Assembly (NCBI GenBank): GCA_015680685.1
Contig: MNCI01010462.1
Location: forward strand, 537,021-601,020
Source: Gnetum montanum
Taxonomy: Eukaryota > Streptophyta > Gnetopsida > Gnetales > Gnetaceae
DNA: 64,000 nt
Direction: 5' to 3'
The translations under genes were made by a program, and so were the position numbers. Positions 1 to 12,330 of the stretch are shown here, in pieces. Below the pieces are notes generated by a model. The model saw only the letters and a program-made list of their open reading frames with translations, searched no databases and had not been told where the DNA came from. Numbering within the stretch: position 1 is the first letter of the stretch; every line of letters begins with the position of its first letter.

Positions 1-3000
1 AATGTTGTTTTTCTTACTTTAACTTTTTTCATATTCCATGTGTTTGGGACTTTGCAACCTCTTTGGCCAATTTTTATGGGCATTATCTATACTCTAAATC
101 ACAACACTATTAATTTTAGCTTTTAGTTTTATCAAAAAATTGCTTCCATTTCAACTGTTTATGGAAATTATTATTTTAAGGCCTTACATGTCAACTATTT
201 GTGAAAATGACAAACTAGTTTTCTAAAAGACTAAATTGATTTTTTTCATGTCAAATGATTAAGAAAATGTTGAACTAGATTTTTGCTATGTTGAATGCTT
301 ATAAAGATGTCAAACTTATTTTTTTAATATGTGAATTAAGATGTAGACTAGCTAAATTTTGGTTTGAACTGGGATAATAATTTTGTTAGTGGACTTGGTT
401 ATTTTTTGTATTTTTTTCTCAATGCTAATGCTATCATTCTAAAGTCTAATTTTATATGAATTTTGTTAATTTTTATTTTAATCTTTCTATCATTGCTATG
501 GTATAATGACTATTTGGCTTGGCTTTGTGCAAGACATTAATGAAATACATCTTCATCATTGTAGAGCCAGTGGGTATTTTGTATTGCACTAGGATGGCTA
601 TCCAAAATGGCTTAAACCATAACATGACCACTAAAATCCACACTTTAGTATGATTTATACCTGGTGCTAGAGAGTTCTTGATGTACCTTCTCCAATAATA
701 CAATTTTATAATGTGGTTACACTCGATCATAAATGTTGTAGTTGTATTCATAGAGACTCTTATGGTAGGGTCTTCTAACTACATCTTGCAATTTATGGTA
801 AATGATCTAGATACCCAAAGAGAAATAGAGTGAAATGGAAGTGCATATTCCATGGGATTTTGATGATTATCAAAAATCTAGAAGATTCTAGTGTTCTTGC
901 AATACAATGGTAATGACACCTTGATGTTGGATCATAGAATAAACACTCCATTCCAAAGCCCTTCTAGGACTATGTACTTGCTAGAACTATAATCTTGGTT
1001 TTAAATTAATTTTTTTTTGTTCTACTATTATTTTTTAAACTATTTTTATGCTTCCATTCTAGAAGCATAGGGTACATATTGGAGAATTGGTGAAAAATGA
1101 CCAAATCCTATTTGTGGCTCATACAGCTTTAGAGGAGTTTAAGCACGTAGGGGCCATGAGAGTGTGAGTGCATAATAAACTAGGTGCAATGTTTGGTAGG
1201 TGCCTTATGTAAAATTCTTGCATACAACAAATTTGTGTAGCTATCAATGATGCACATTAATTTTAGGCCCTCCATGACTTTGGAGCACATGTATAAGTTT
1301 AGCCTAAGGTTCTAGCTTTACCTAAGCATAGTGAATGAAAATTATTTAAATATGACTAAAAGTTTTTATATTTTATTTTTTTTAGTTTTATTTATTTAAA
1401 TTTTTTAATATTTTATAGGTTTTATGATTTTTATGACTTTTATGATGCAAGAGGCTAACAAGCTAACTATGTTGTATTAAATATTCTATGCTTGAGTCTA
1501 TAGTCACCATGATCACTTCAAGTCATATTGAAAAGAAGATTCTCCTCAAGTGAGGTGAAGTGGACTAGACATAGTAATGGTTGATAAATAAAGCTCTTAT
1601 AGACTTCCAATAAAGGATCATAGATGTAGGTTTGTTTAACTTGTTCATGCTACCATTCCCATCCATGTCATAGGCTGAGATGTTAAACTTGATTGACTCT
1701 TTTGATAAGGGGATATTAAGTTTGTAAAAAATGTTCATGGTTTTCCCATTATTTTATGTATTAATGAGCCAAGTTTTTGTGATCTTACTGGCATACATTA
1801 TAGTGATGTTAAGGTGGCCTTTAGAGTAGAGAATGATATAGGTCATAGAAAGGAAATGGAGGCTTGACTCAAATTTCTTCCTAGTCTAGTGTTGTCTTTT
1901 AGTGAGTGTGATATTGAGGAGGCAAATGAGACTTACCAACGTTTTCATTCTAGAACTTTTCCCATGCTACTATCATATAAGAGGACTTTAGGTGTTTAAT
2001 AGTCCTGGACTATGAAAAGGGTATAGATTAATCACAATAGGTTTGATTGAACTATCTTCTTGATCATTGGTCCTAGGGGTGAAATCCAAAAACTCTATAA
2101 TAACTTTAATTATATATACCATGTGCATTTTATGTTCTTTGGTCCATATGTTAGTAGGCTTGTGGAATTCTTGGTGATCACAAGAGATGGAAAGTAGGGA
2201 GCACACAATGCCACCCAACTATTGAAGCCTTAGACTAAACACATGATTTGGGTGTTCCATGTCCATGATCCACCCATAGAAGATGTAAATGAATTACTCT
2301 CAATTACCACTAAGAATGTTAGTGGTGTACATGGTTGTTTCCTTAATATCATGGGGATAGATCCCTATGCAATATGTGATAATGTAAGGAGGAAACAAAG
2401 GATATGCATAGAAGCAAATGCACTACTTGAGAAAATATGAAGAGGTTACAAGTTGAATAAAATGTTCATATTGTTAGCAAACTAGCAAATAAGAAGCTAG
2501 TCATTAAGCTCAACAAGGTTAATAAGTGTGTTCAAGATATGTATATAGTTTTTATATTTTATATTTTATAGTTTTTGTATTGCTTTATTTGGATATGTTT
2601 TTAGTTATATCTTTGGTTACATTTTTGTTGCTAAACATGTTTACTAATTTTCTTTTACCTCAATTTGTTCTAGGAAGGAAATAAAAGTTTTCTACCTAAG
2701 TTGTTATGGAGGAGGAGCAACAAAATAGGGAATAAGATGAAACATCATTCCAGGAACTACTAGATGTTCTGAATTCCATCTTTGGTGATTTTCCTTGAGA
2801 AGGCAACCCTTTGATGAACTTGTCTCATGATATTTCTAGTAAAATTAATGTTGTTTATACTTTTGTTTCAACTTTTATATGTTCTTACTACAAACTATGT
2901 TGATTATTATATTCATTGTAGTGCATGTGCCTCCTTCAAAAGCAAACACATCTACATTTTATTCTCGGTCTTGGATGGACATCACAAACAATATGAAATT

Positions 3001-3405
3001 CATGCATGGAATGATAGATCATATGATCAATAGATTACCATAGATGTCTCATAATGTTGGTAAGAAAAATTTTGAATATTTTTTATTTTTATGTTTATTC
3101 CTTTTCAAGTTTTATGGTTTCATATTTTATAATTTTATTAGTTTTGTAAATTTTTTTGACTTTTTTTGTTTTTCTTTTGTTCTTTTAGCTCTGGTAATAT
3201 CCAAAGTTTGATGAAATCCTATGTGATATATTAAATATGATGAGCTCCCTAAGCTAGTAGCTAATGTGGAAAATGTTCCATGAAGATTGTAGAATGACAA
3301 TACAAAATGTACTATGTCACATGTAACTTCTTGGGTGTCCCAACAATAAATTGACTTTTTTCGGAAGAGGATTGTGACTTTGATAAGGTAACCAAAAAAG
3401 CTATT
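1..3405 (+). pseudogene. Decayed multi-exon gene-like matter, possibly a diverged opposite-strand ORF of another retroelement
   Basis: This stretch lies outside element C. Plus-strand coding-like blocks at about 1064-1340, 1660-2000 and 2140-2440 alternate with T-rich blocks that end in good plant splice acceptors (ag at 1062-1063, 2672-2673 and 3187-3188). The block at 1660-2000, after a frameshift, contains NEPSFCDLTG followed by about 50 residues that line up loosely with NEVFFSDLFG and its continuation in the opposite-strand gene of element A (16660-16900), including an acidic-then-F/Y-rich segment (ECDIEEANETYQRFHSRTF). The block at 2140-2440 is open for nearly 100 codons but is not recognised. 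I infer a remnant of the same kind of multi-exon gene, older than C, which inserted beside it. The match is weak and could be chance. Confidence 0.33.
186..335 (+). repeat. Short degenerate tandem repeat, three units
   Basis: Three units of about 40-60 bp, each running roughly catgtcaa(a/c)t...aaaatg(a/t)(c/t)aaactag followed by T-rich sequence, begin near 186, 247 and 287. They resemble slipped copies in intron-like A+T-rich DNA. No function is apparent. Confidence 0.4.
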
Positions 3406-4769
3406 TGTAGTGCTTGGAAAATTTGGTAGTTAGAAAATAGAAAATCCTAGGTGTGAAATCATAACCTTGGATCCCAAGGACCTCAAATAAATAGAATCCA
3501 ATGTACCCTCAATTTTCTTGTTAATCACCTAGGGACTTACAAAGTGTAAATAGGAATAAAATTGTAGATTTAATGAAAAGTAAATTAACACAGAATTAAA
3601 CTTGAAAATAAATCTACACTACAAATGAACTTAAAACTTTATTGAATGAAAGTGTAAAGTATAAATGGTACATATGATATGCTTAAATGCAAAAGAAGTT
3701 GGCTTGGATGGAGCTTAAAGCATATTGGAGCTAGCTAGTTGTGTTATGCAATCGAACTCCATGATCTAGGTACTTTCAAACTCCAGTTAGTTACAAATCA
3801 TTGTTGGTTTTCATTTAGATCTACAACTTTGGTTAAAGGTTATGTTAACAATGCTACAAGCTCTTGTCCCAATGGTATTACACCAAGCATCTCTAATGCT
3901 CATTGTAGATGCCAAATGAAATTAAAGCTCTTAAGGTTACAAAAGGCTATTAATTGTAAAAATTTGGGACTTTAATAAAGTATTTACAATTGGATTTTGT
4001 AGGTTTTAGATTTTTGATTTCATCCTACAAATTTTTGCCATGATTTCTAATAGTTTGATGTTGGTTGCAGATGTAATAGTTATGATTCTAGTGTAGTTGA
4101 CCATTTATAGCAAGTTTTGATGTACCAAATTCATCAAAATCCATCCACATACTAAAAATAGTAAAAAACATTTTTTTGACTATGTTGGCCTTCACCTCAA
4201 CTACATTGGCCTTGAAGGACTATCCTTGCATTTGTTGGAATCTATTGAAATCATGATTACTACGTTGGCCAAACTACAATTGCAGGAAATACATTATGAC
4301 TATGTTGGTCATGCTACCACCAATAGAAAACTATTATGCCTACATTAATCATTATTGGAAAAATGAAAAACCCAACAATACTAATGTTGATTGTCTATAG
4401 CTATGCTAGGTTCTACTGGTAACTATGCTACGTGTCGTTAGCAAATGAAAACCCAACACCATCTATGCGAGGGGTAGGTACCTCTAGGATAGTTGAGGCT
4501 ATACCTCTATAAAAACCAATGAAAATGCCAATTTTATAGTTCCCAAGGAATTCTTAGCCTTTCCAAGCCCATCTATAGATATGATATTTCCTTTTACATG
4601 TGGGAAGTAAGGCGGTAACAACTTATGAGGCATTTTTCAACTTCAAAAACTTAACATATGTAAGATTGTAGCTCATGGGCTACCAACCTTACATTTACAA
4701 TAAGATATGGCCTTAAGTTGGGTGGTCAAGGTTACAAGTTACAACTTGTATTTTCTTTGTGATCTTTGA
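3406..4769 (-). repeat. 3' LTR of element C
   Basis: The plus-strand start TGTAGTGCTTGGAAAATTTGG matches the outer ends of the B LTRs (27501, 56465), and the next 100 bases share wording with both (gaaaatcctaggtg, ggatcccaaggacctc). The other end, at 4769, is placed by alignment to the B LTR end; the usual CA has become GA. The length of 1364 bp compares with 1403 and 1268 bp for the B LTRs. The inner part (4170-4440) contains repeated gactatgttggcc-like words. No intact TATA box is visible. Confidence 0.68.
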
Positions 4770-4785
4770 TTGGTCCCTTTTTGTT
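4770..4785 (-). other. Polypurine tract of element C
   Basis: On the minus strand this reads aacaaaaagggaccaa, directly before the LTR start. It is the same word, with substitutions, as the tracts of A (8192-8207), B (28904-28919) and D (50794-50809). It would prime plus-strand DNA synthesis. Confidence 0.65.
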
Positions 4786-5650
4786 GATGTTTGAAGGATT
4801 AAATTGAGAGACATTGATAAAGAATACAAAACATAACTGCAAGTCCATCATCAACATTTCCTTTTTGAGTTTCATCTTGTAGTGTTGAACCATGCCAAAG
4901 AGTACTTGTGATAATGGAATAAGGTTATGATAAGATGATAAAATTTGCAAGTTATATTTGGTCGTGAAGATTAACAATGAGCTCCATAGGTTGACATCAT
5001 GGCTACAATATGATAATGACATGTTGAATAATTTATAAGGTCTTTATGTTTTGTGCTTTGAAGTTTTTGTCACTCAGTAATATTTTTGAGGAACCAACAC
5101 CTTTCTCCAAGGCTTGTTAGGCCTTTAGGATCCTTCCTTGGTATGTTTGGAGCCATTTTTTTTGTATTTTTGTCTTTGATGGCTATTTGTCTTCTTGGAA
5201 ATTTGCTTCCCTTTTCTTTAGGGTATGAAACCTTCATTTGGATTTCATTGCCAAGGCCTAGTTTCATTTGATTTTCCCATTGAATGAGATGTGTTACATT
5301 CAACAAACTTGATGGTGATGCATAACAAAGAAAACATCAAATGGCCATAATGCATTTTTCAAACATAGGTTAACATTGTTATCAAAGGTAATAAAATTCA
5401 TAATCAGGCTACAAGACTTAGACTCAAGGAAAAATAATGCGAGTGATGTGAAGTAAGCACTCTTCGCATAGTAGGAGAAACTTACCAAATATTTTGCATC
5501 TAGGTCATATGATGACCTGCTATCATAATGAGTTACACCTTCATGATGATGTGTTGTTTCATCCTACAAATATAACTCCAAGAAAATAGCAAAAGAAAAA
5601 AAAATGTTTTCATAATACAATGCATAGTGTTACATGAATGAATTAGCAAA
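4786..5650 (-). pseudogene. Conserved sense-strand region after integrase, element C
   Basis: Minus-strand frames here match frames at the same place in B (28920-29900) and D (49960-50790). Shared words include VTHLIQ with a lysine-rich follow-up, SHDVN..W, LFGMVQH and CFVFF..VS..NP just before the polypurine tract. The order is the same in all three. I do not recognise the product. It may be a C-terminal extension of the polyprotein or a separate ORF after integrase. Nucleotide homology of sister elements alone could produce the matches, so coding is an inference. Frameshifts join at least three open stretches here (5300-5488, 5070-5306, 4732-5022). Confidence 0.45.
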
Positions 5651-5654
5651 CCAG

Positions 5655-6507
5655 GCCATAGAGAACCTTGAGGACCAAGTCTTTGTTCTTGATATTTCCC
5701 TTGTTTACATCATGGTAGTGCTATTGTTTTTTCCTCTCTTGGTATCGCTCAGTGTGAGCAAGCATTTGTACTCATTGCTCCTCCACCTAGTCTAGGTTCA
5801 TGATATGTAGCTCCTTGTTTTGTTAACCATTGATGAATTCTAACAGAGCTACTCTTAGTAATGGAACTTGTAATTTAAGAGGAAAAATGAATTAAAAATC
5901 ATAAACCAAGCTATATGAAGTTACACCAGTTGTGGTTTGATAGGCTATTAAGTAGGTCCAAAGTGCATGGACAAGTTGCTCATGCCATTTTCATCTGCTA
6001 TTGTTTAGCATCCTTTTAAAAACTTTTATGATGGGCTTCTTGCTAACTTCAGCTTGTCCATTGTCTTGAGTGTAGTACAGTGAAGAAAAGAAGTGCTTAA
6101 TGCCTAGATCATGGAAAAATGTTTTTGTTTCTTGGCTACTAAACTATGGTTCATTATCTATGACTATGATCATAGCTATGGAAAATATTATGTTATCTAG
6201 TATAAATCTCCATACTTGTTGAGATGTTTTCTTCCTTAAGGAAATAACTTCAATCCACTTTGTGAAGTATTCAATTGCAGTGATGATAAAGCTATTCCCT
6301 ATAAAAGACTTAGGCATTATAGCTCCAATGATATCGATTTCCCATCATTTGAATGACCAGGTTATTTTTGTAGTGTGTAAATTAGTTGGTGATACATTTA
6401 TTAGGTTACTATGCCATTAATAAGTCTCATAACTTTTAACCTTATACAAGAAATCATTTTCCATATAGGACCAATAATAATTTAGTTTTATAATTTTAAA
6501 GACCATG
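5655..6507 (-). pseudogene. Integrase core and C-terminal fragment of element C, cut by element A
   Basis: The minus strand carries an integrase core: IDIIGAIMPKSF near 6335 holds the first catalytic Asp, a VIDNE motif near 6150 the second, and NGQAEV near 6050 the Glu. A short DLVLKVLYGL near 5665 is the beginning of a GPY/F-type end, after which the domain is lost by deletion. Several in-frame stops are present. The zinc-binding part lies across the A insertion at 25395-25600. Integrase would join element DNA to the host chromosome; this copy cannot be expressed intact. Confidence 0.8.
6503..6507. repeat. Target-site duplication of element A, left copy (CCATG)
   Basis: CCATG directly abuts the left LTR end. 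The identical CCATG lies at 25395-25399 directly after the right LTR end. Five base pairs is the usual size for Ty3/gypsy integration. Confidence 0.85.
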
Positions 6508-7204
6508 TGTAGTGACCAAAAACATTAGAGGCTGGAACAGTACACTAAGGGGTTCATAGTTGTACAACTTTAACCCCATGTCCATATGAGGACCTACTGG
6601 AAATAGAAGTTGAATGCCAAGAATGGTCTTGTCAATCAAACTAGGACTTACAACGTGTTACACAAAAATGAATGTTAAGGGTTTGCACAATGTTTGTAAC
6701 ATTCATGGTATTAATTAGGGTGAGCACAGTTGAGGTTTTCAATGCAAAGAAAGGTTGAAAATGCATGAATATTGAAAAAAATAGTGAAAGAATGCCATTA
6801 AAATGGTAGAATGAAAAAATAAAATGCCAAAAATGCACAAGAAGTGAGAAAGAGAGAAATTGACACCACCCCGAATGAGGGAAAGCATAGTTAACTGCAA
6901 AGAATGGTGAGGAGGTACGCAATGTACAAATAGGCATAGTAGGTAGTGTAGTCACAATCTTAGGGTGTTTGAGCTATGAAGATTGAAATTTGTTGTGAAG
7001 CCTAAGACTACTAGGTTGGTCGTTGTGGTATCCTAAAAGATATGGTGGTCTACGATGTGCAAGGAGGGATTGCAATAGTGATATGATGGTGTACAATGAT
7101 ATCTACCAAAGTGTTAAGTGCACTCGAATGCTAGAGTGCTCCAAATGCAAATTTTCTAGTTAAATGCTTCAAGCTGTCAACCACTAAAATGTGAAAAACT
7201 AGGG

Positions 7205-7212
7205 TATTTATA
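7205..7212 (-). promoter_or_regulatory. TATA-like box in the 3' LTR of A
   Basis: TATAAATA on the minus strand inside a conserved cctataaataccct context. It is the same word at the matching place in the 5' LTR (24409-24416). Confidence 0.5.
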
Positions 7213-7599
7213 GGACTAGGGTTGTTGTGAATAGTAGATCAGGCACCATGTGGAAGAGGGCTAGTTGGGACTATAGTAGCCCCAAATATATGCTCCCACT
7301 AAAGAAAATGTTGTTCTATTGGTGTGCTTCAATGGACCCTATTAGATAGCTACAGTGTGACTACGCTACAAAGACTACATGTGTCAATGCCAAATAGATT
7401 GTAATATATCTAAAAATAATGTAAAATAGTGTAGTGTTGAAGACTCTACTCTAGACTATGCTATCCACCCTTTGAAGTGGTGTTGAGCATAGGTAAAATT
7501 TAGGGGTGAATAGGGGTTGCAAAAGAAATAAAAACTATTGATCTTTCTTGCTAAAGAAATGTTGGAGTAGAGATGAAGGCTGGAGATAAGTTCTAGAGG

Positions 7600-8110
7600 C
7601 TTTTGAAGGTAGTTTTACATGACTACACTGACTATGCTCTAGAAGATAGTCTAACAGCTAGATAAATTTTGGAAAATAATGTGTTTCAATGTTGACTATA
7701 TTGACTACACTCTAGAGCACAGTATTGGTAGTAAGAGCATAACTCTGACACTTAGAAAAATTTGCAAAAAATAATGTCTTCCTATAGACTACATTGACTA
7801 TGATCTAGAGTGTAGTAGGGATCATAGTCTTAGAAGTTAGAAAATTTTCCAAACTATTACTTCCATGCTAACCAATCCTAGTAGCTTCTAGGTTGACACT
7901 TAGGAAAATCTGCAGAACTAGTGATTAGTGTGCTGACTACACTAACTATGCTCTAGAGTATATTCCTAGCTATGAAAGTGTAGTCCAACACTTAGAGAAA
8001 TTTGTAGCTACTATTAACACTTAGAAAAATCTTGTAAATTTGGACTATTTGTGCCAAGTATAGTAACTACGCTCTGGAGTGTAGTTCCAATAGTGGTAGC
8101 ATAGGCCCAA
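7600..8110. repeat. Palindrome-rich repeat block in the LTR of A
   Basis: Five or six degenerate copies, about 70-120 bp apart, of gactatgctctagagcatagtc (self-complementary around ctctagag), each followed by an ...acacttagaaaaatttgc word. Copies are near 7625, 7690, 7790, 7935 and 8055. The 5' LTR has the same block at about 24820-25330. Confidence 0.7.
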
Positions 8111-8191
8111 AACTTACAAAAAATTTGCCTTAAGTTGACACTTAGAAAAAATCTAAATAGAGACCTAATGGCCCAATTTGATGGTGTTTCA

Positions 8192-8207
8192 TTGGCCCCT
8201 CTTTTTT
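8192..8207 (-). other. Polypurine tract of element A
   Basis: On the minus strand, sixteen purine-rich bases (aaaaaagaggggccaa) directly precede the LTR start TGAAACACC. It is a near-ideal polypurine tract and fixes the LTR edge. Confidence 0.8.
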
Positions 8208-9640
8208 GACATCTAGAGGAGTGGCTCAAGAAATATCAACAAATAATGCAAAACATCACAGTAGGTCTGGCATCAACATCACTTGTCAATACCTAACCAA
8301 ATGTTGCTACATCATGATCAACTATGCTAAGGATTGTAGTATGCTAGAGGGAAAGGGTGTAGGGAATGTGCTAGGGGATAGCAAGGGAAATAAATGCAAA
8401 CAATGTGATACTATATTATGCAAAGTTAGCATAGCTGATGGTGATCTTGGCACCAAGGCCGCTTATCATTAAAATAGTGATCCCTTGTCAGAATGCTTAT
8501 GAGAGAGTTAGCATCAATGGCATCAGATTGGCTTGCCCCTAAAATTGTGACCTCTCATCAGATTTCTTATGAGAAGGTTGGTGTAGATTCAGGGTTGGAC
8601 CCATTGCAAAATTACAGCTCTACTAATTTTTTCTTGGGAACATGTTTTTTCCTTGTTCCTTTTTTTCTTTTTTAGGTTTTTTGCTTTTTTTTAACTATGA
8701 GGTGAACCTGCTTTGGGTTTTTCACATTAAGAAATGCTAGCTACGAGATGCTTTCCATCAAGTGGACTATGTGCGACTTAATGGGTTTTTCTTTAGTGCA
8801 ACCATGTCGTGTCTATAGGATAGGTGTTTCCTCCTAGGGATGAGTTGCATTACGTCTACTTGGGCTTTGGCTAACCCATAGAGGCTCTCCGTGGAACAAG
8901 TTATGTTACATCCACCATGAGTTCTATGGTTGACCTAGAGAAGTTGCCATTTTCATTAGAGTAGTTTGCAAGCTTGGTGATGTAGGGGAAGGTGGGAACA
9001 TGCAAGGTAAAAGGGATAAATGCAAGTAGGCTATAGTGGGGTAAATAGGGATGTGCACTCTTAAGTAGCTTGGCTAGTCCAATCATGCACATCAGAGCAA
9101 TGTGGTGACTTACCACTATGATGAGATGCATCTCTACATGACCACCTCTAGGGATTTGTTAGGAAAACACAATGCAAAGAAAATAATAAAATAACCACAC
9201 AACATGAGATGAGAGTAAATTGGTAGATGCAAGTGTGCTACAACTGCAACAATAGATGGACCAGTTGCAAGTGCTTGAAGAGGCAATAAAGATGCTAGGG
9301 CAATGATGCTACAACTTCTCCAAAGGGTCATGCTAACAATGAGAGCTTAAAGCACCAGCAACATGCCCAAGGCTGGTAATGATGCATGTGTAGCCTAGGG
9401 CTAGTAGTGTTGGCAACTATGGTAGAAGCTTCAAAAGGTCAACAAAATGTCCAAGGATGGTTCTAGAATATCATCAAAATGCCAAGAGGTAGTAATGTTG
9501 CAAGTGTCCTAAAGGCCTCTCCTAGTGATAGGAAATCCATTTTAGAATGGTAGTGTCCTTGCCTTATCCACGAGATGTAGGAAGATGATGTGAAGTTAAA
9601 AGTATTCTCACTTGCTTGTCCACAGAACTATGTGCATTGA
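8208..9640 (-). pseudogene. Post-integrase region of element A
   Basis: A minus-strand frame near 9080-9120 reads ASHHSGKSPHCSD and matches ATHHSHKSPCDLD in D (near 50005) and GATHHGSKSPHDLN in B (near 29690), so the conserved region after integrase is present here too, more decayed. The rest (8208-8900) shows no convincing coding frame. The open stretches at 8901-9331 on the minus strand are not in the frame shared with B, C and D. Function unknown. Confidence 0.35.
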
Positions 9641-9644
9641 ATTG

Positions 9645-10000
9645 CAAACCCAATTTAAGGTCCTAGTAGACCATATGCTTTGCTAGTTTAGGGTCCTAGC
9701 ATACCATGAACCTAGTTTAAGGTCTTAGTAGATAATGATGTGCTAGTTTATAGTCCTAGGAGACTGCTGAGTGTTATTTTAACATCATAGTTGACAATGG
9801 ATGTTGTGCCAGTTTAACGTCATAACACAAGGACAAGATATGATAGTTTATAGTCATAGCAGACTTTCTGTGCCAATTTATAGTCATAGAAAACTAGTTG
9901 TGCTAGATTATAGTCATAGTAGACTTGAGGTTTGGTTACTAGCTTAATGTCATAGTAGACAAATGCTTTGCTAGTTTATTGTCATAGCGAGCTTTGCTTA
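9645..10000 (-). repeat. Tandem array of about 11 units of the border repeat, after integrase in A
   Basis: About eleven units of 30-35 bp follow one another, each like gctagtttatagtcatagtagac with a variable tail; starts are near 9650, 9683, 9712, 9742, 9774, 9808, 9842, 9872, 9902, 9936 and 9971. The array lies immediately after the integrase end. The same repeat family occurs at other module borders (13660, 19230, 33670, 40800, 45735, 49055, 49770). Confidence 0.75.
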
Positions 10001-10024
10001 CCTTGCTTTGTCATGATGCGATGC

Positions 10025-11170
10025 TGTAGTCTAGGTGTAGTAGGGCTTTAGATATGAGTGGTTTACCAAATTGAAAAATTCATTACCTTCATAGTTAGTA
10101 AACTTGAATGCTCCATTGTCATAGGCCTTGATGACGAAGAAAGGCTCTTCCCAGTTGACTAAGAATTTGTCTACAGGATCATGAATGGCCTTGAGGACTA
10201 GGTTCCCTTTCTTGATCAGGTGTTGTTGTTGATTGTGATGATTCTTCTACCATTGCATTTGTTGGTATCAATTGATTCATTCAAGTATCTTCATGTACTC
10301 CTCCTTTATCGAGTAAAGATCCATGATTCTCAGCTCATTATTTTCAACCTCATCTATGAAACTTTATAGGATGACATGGAGTGATGGGACCTATAATACA
10401 AGAGGCATGATTACTTCAAACCCATAAATCAAATTTTATGATGTCTTACCTATTCTTGTTCTACGTGTTGTGTGATAGATTCAGAGTGTATAGATCAATT
10501 TCTCATGACATCATCATTTTCTACTAGTAAGCATATTCTTCAGAAGATTGATGATGACTTTGTTTGTGGCCACTACTTGGCCATTCACCTGTGGGTAGTA
10601 GGGAAACAAAAAGGAATGTTTGATTTTGAAGCATTTATAAAAGGCTTTAGTCCTAAAACTATTAATATATTTCTTGTTTTCTATGACTATGGTCATGGAT
10701 AAACCAAAATGGGTCACTATGTTATTGAGTACAAATTTGCAGACCTGCTATGATGTAGTCTTCCTAAGGGGAATAGCTTCAACTCACTTAGTAAAATACT
10801 TAGTTGTATTATAATGAAGCTATGCCTTGTAGTGGACATAGGTGTTATTGGTCCTATGATGTCCAACTGCCAACGTTGAAACAACCACATGAGCTATGTC
10901 ATGTGTAGTTCAATGGGTGGCATGTGCATTAAGTTGTCATGCTGTTGACATGTGTCATATGTCTTGACCTTGGAAATGCAATAGTGCTTCATATAAGGCC
11001 AAGAGTAGCCTAAGCATATGATTTTCACTACCATTATCCTAGGTGCTATGTGACCTCCACACATACCCTCATGAACTTGTTTAACGATCATCTGCAGTTC
11101 ACTATTTCTTATGCATGTTAGAAGTATGCCATTGTAGGATATAAAACACAATGTGATATCACCCACAATG
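10025..11170 (-). pseudogene. Integrase of element A
   Basis: All three parts are visible on the minus strand. The zinc-binding part (10894-11166) has HEGMCGGHIAPR and YDTCQQH, with the first Cys of the CxxC pair replaced by Tyr. The core (10470-10880) has LDIIGPITP with the first Asp; the second catalytic Asp is Glu (VIEN) and the Glu of NGQxE is Val (NGQVVATNK). The GPY/F-like end (10025-10220) has KGNLVLKAI, EEPFFVIKAYDNGAF and YLKPYY. Core and zinc part are separated by frameshifts and stops. With two of three catalytic residues replaced, the copy is dead even apart from the frame breaks. Confidence 0.87.
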
Positions 11171-11429
11171 ACATACTACCATAATCATTTTTGTACTACA
11201 CCCTTTTAGGAAATGCTTAGATGTTGCAGAGGTTCACCCTATAGAAGGTATGCCTTAATGTTGACATACCACTCTACTACATGGGTTGTGCTTATGGTGG
11301 CTATAGATGCGATGTCTGTTGTTTGCATAATAAGCATAATTCAATCTATCACTAAGGTGGGAAATGCATGAAACATATCAAGTGTAGTGCTTAAGGCTAA
11401 TGCCATTAAGGAATTGACAATGAAGTTTT

Positions 11430-12330
11430 TTCTGTGGGGGATATGCTAAATATCAATAGTTGCAAATTGTTTGAGAAAGTTCTTCACCAAGTCACAATAA
11501 GGTTGCAAATATTGGGATTTACAAGTATAAACCTTTTTAACTAGGTTGACCACCAATTACAAATCATCTCAAATCACTAGGTCTTATATTCCTAGGTTAT
11601 GAGTTGCTAGGATACTTCTAAAGAGACCCTCATACTCTACCATGATTTTAGTGCATGGAAATGCAAAATGATACATGAAAAGTCAGATTTACCTAGAGGG
11701 AAATGTGATTACAATAGCGACACTACTCCCCTGAGAGGTTGAAGCACTATTGAAGTGTAAGAGTGCCTTGAAATTTTCAAGCACTTAACTTATGCTAGTG
11801 ACATGCTCATTTGGAAATTTTGGATCTATTGTTGCTTGATTATCGACTAAGGAAGCCATAAGTTATGTAGCTATTACTTGACCTTTGGTTGATGCTTGTG
11901 CAATGTAGTGTAGGTCAAAATTCACTATTATTACTTTCTAGCATGCAATACAATTGCTCTCATAGATGTTTGTGGTGATGGCTCAGAGTACATTACTCTT
12001 GCAAATGATGTTGACCTATCTATAGAAAAGATAGTGCCTCCACTTCTTAAGTGAAAATACTAAGGTGACACAATTATTTTCCACATCATTATACTTTGCT
12101 TCATAGGCAACTAATGCATGGCTTAGGTAGCATAGAGGGACCTCTGTACCATCATCTCACTTTTAACAAAGTAGAGAAGCAATGATTGTGTTAGAGGTAG
12201 CAAGGTAGATGTAATATGGTTTATGTTCTTATGGAGAGTAGACTATTGGAAGTTGAGTGAACTCGTATTTAAGGTTGTCAAATGCCTCTTGGCATTGAGC
12301 TATTCAATCAAAGTTGACTCCTTCTTTGAG
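11430..12330 (-). pseudogene. Tandem RNase H domains of element A (gypsy type then second type)
   Basis: Directly after RT the minus strand has a gypsy-type RNase H (about 11900-12270) with words like PLCYLSHALVAYEAKY and LVFSLKKWRHY. After a linker, a second RNase H-like domain follows (about 11430-11800) with MVEYEGL, DLVI.DDL.LVVN and the following VYTCKSQYLQPYCDLV. A second RNase H between the gypsy RNase H and integrase is a known mark of the plant Tat lineage. In-frame stops are frequent. RNase H removes the RNA template during reverse transcription. Confidence 0.8.

Larger units (their letters stand above)
6508..8191 (-). repeat. 3' LTR of element A
   Basis: Starts TGTAGTGACC and ends TTTCA on the plus strand, giving TG...CA ends. 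It pairs with 23711-25394 over its full length; shared words include actaggacttacaa, agggtatttatagg and gcccaa near the outer end. The TATA-like word TATAAATA (minus) is at 7205-7212. The part 7600-8110 is an internal repeat block. ORFs within it, such as 104 codons at 6641-6955, are incidental. Confidence 0.92.

Noticed and set aside
6641-6955. 104-codon minus-strand ORF
   Set aside because: Inside the LTR of A; not open in the partner LTR.
8206-8675. Plus-strand ORFs of 88 and 60 codons
   Set aside because: Antisense to the post-integrase region, starting in the polypurine tract of A; no counterpart in B, C or D.
9645-10000. Regularly spaced repeats resembling a CRISPR array
   Set aside because: Units are degenerate and contiguous, without unique spacers, and the setting is a plant retroelement.
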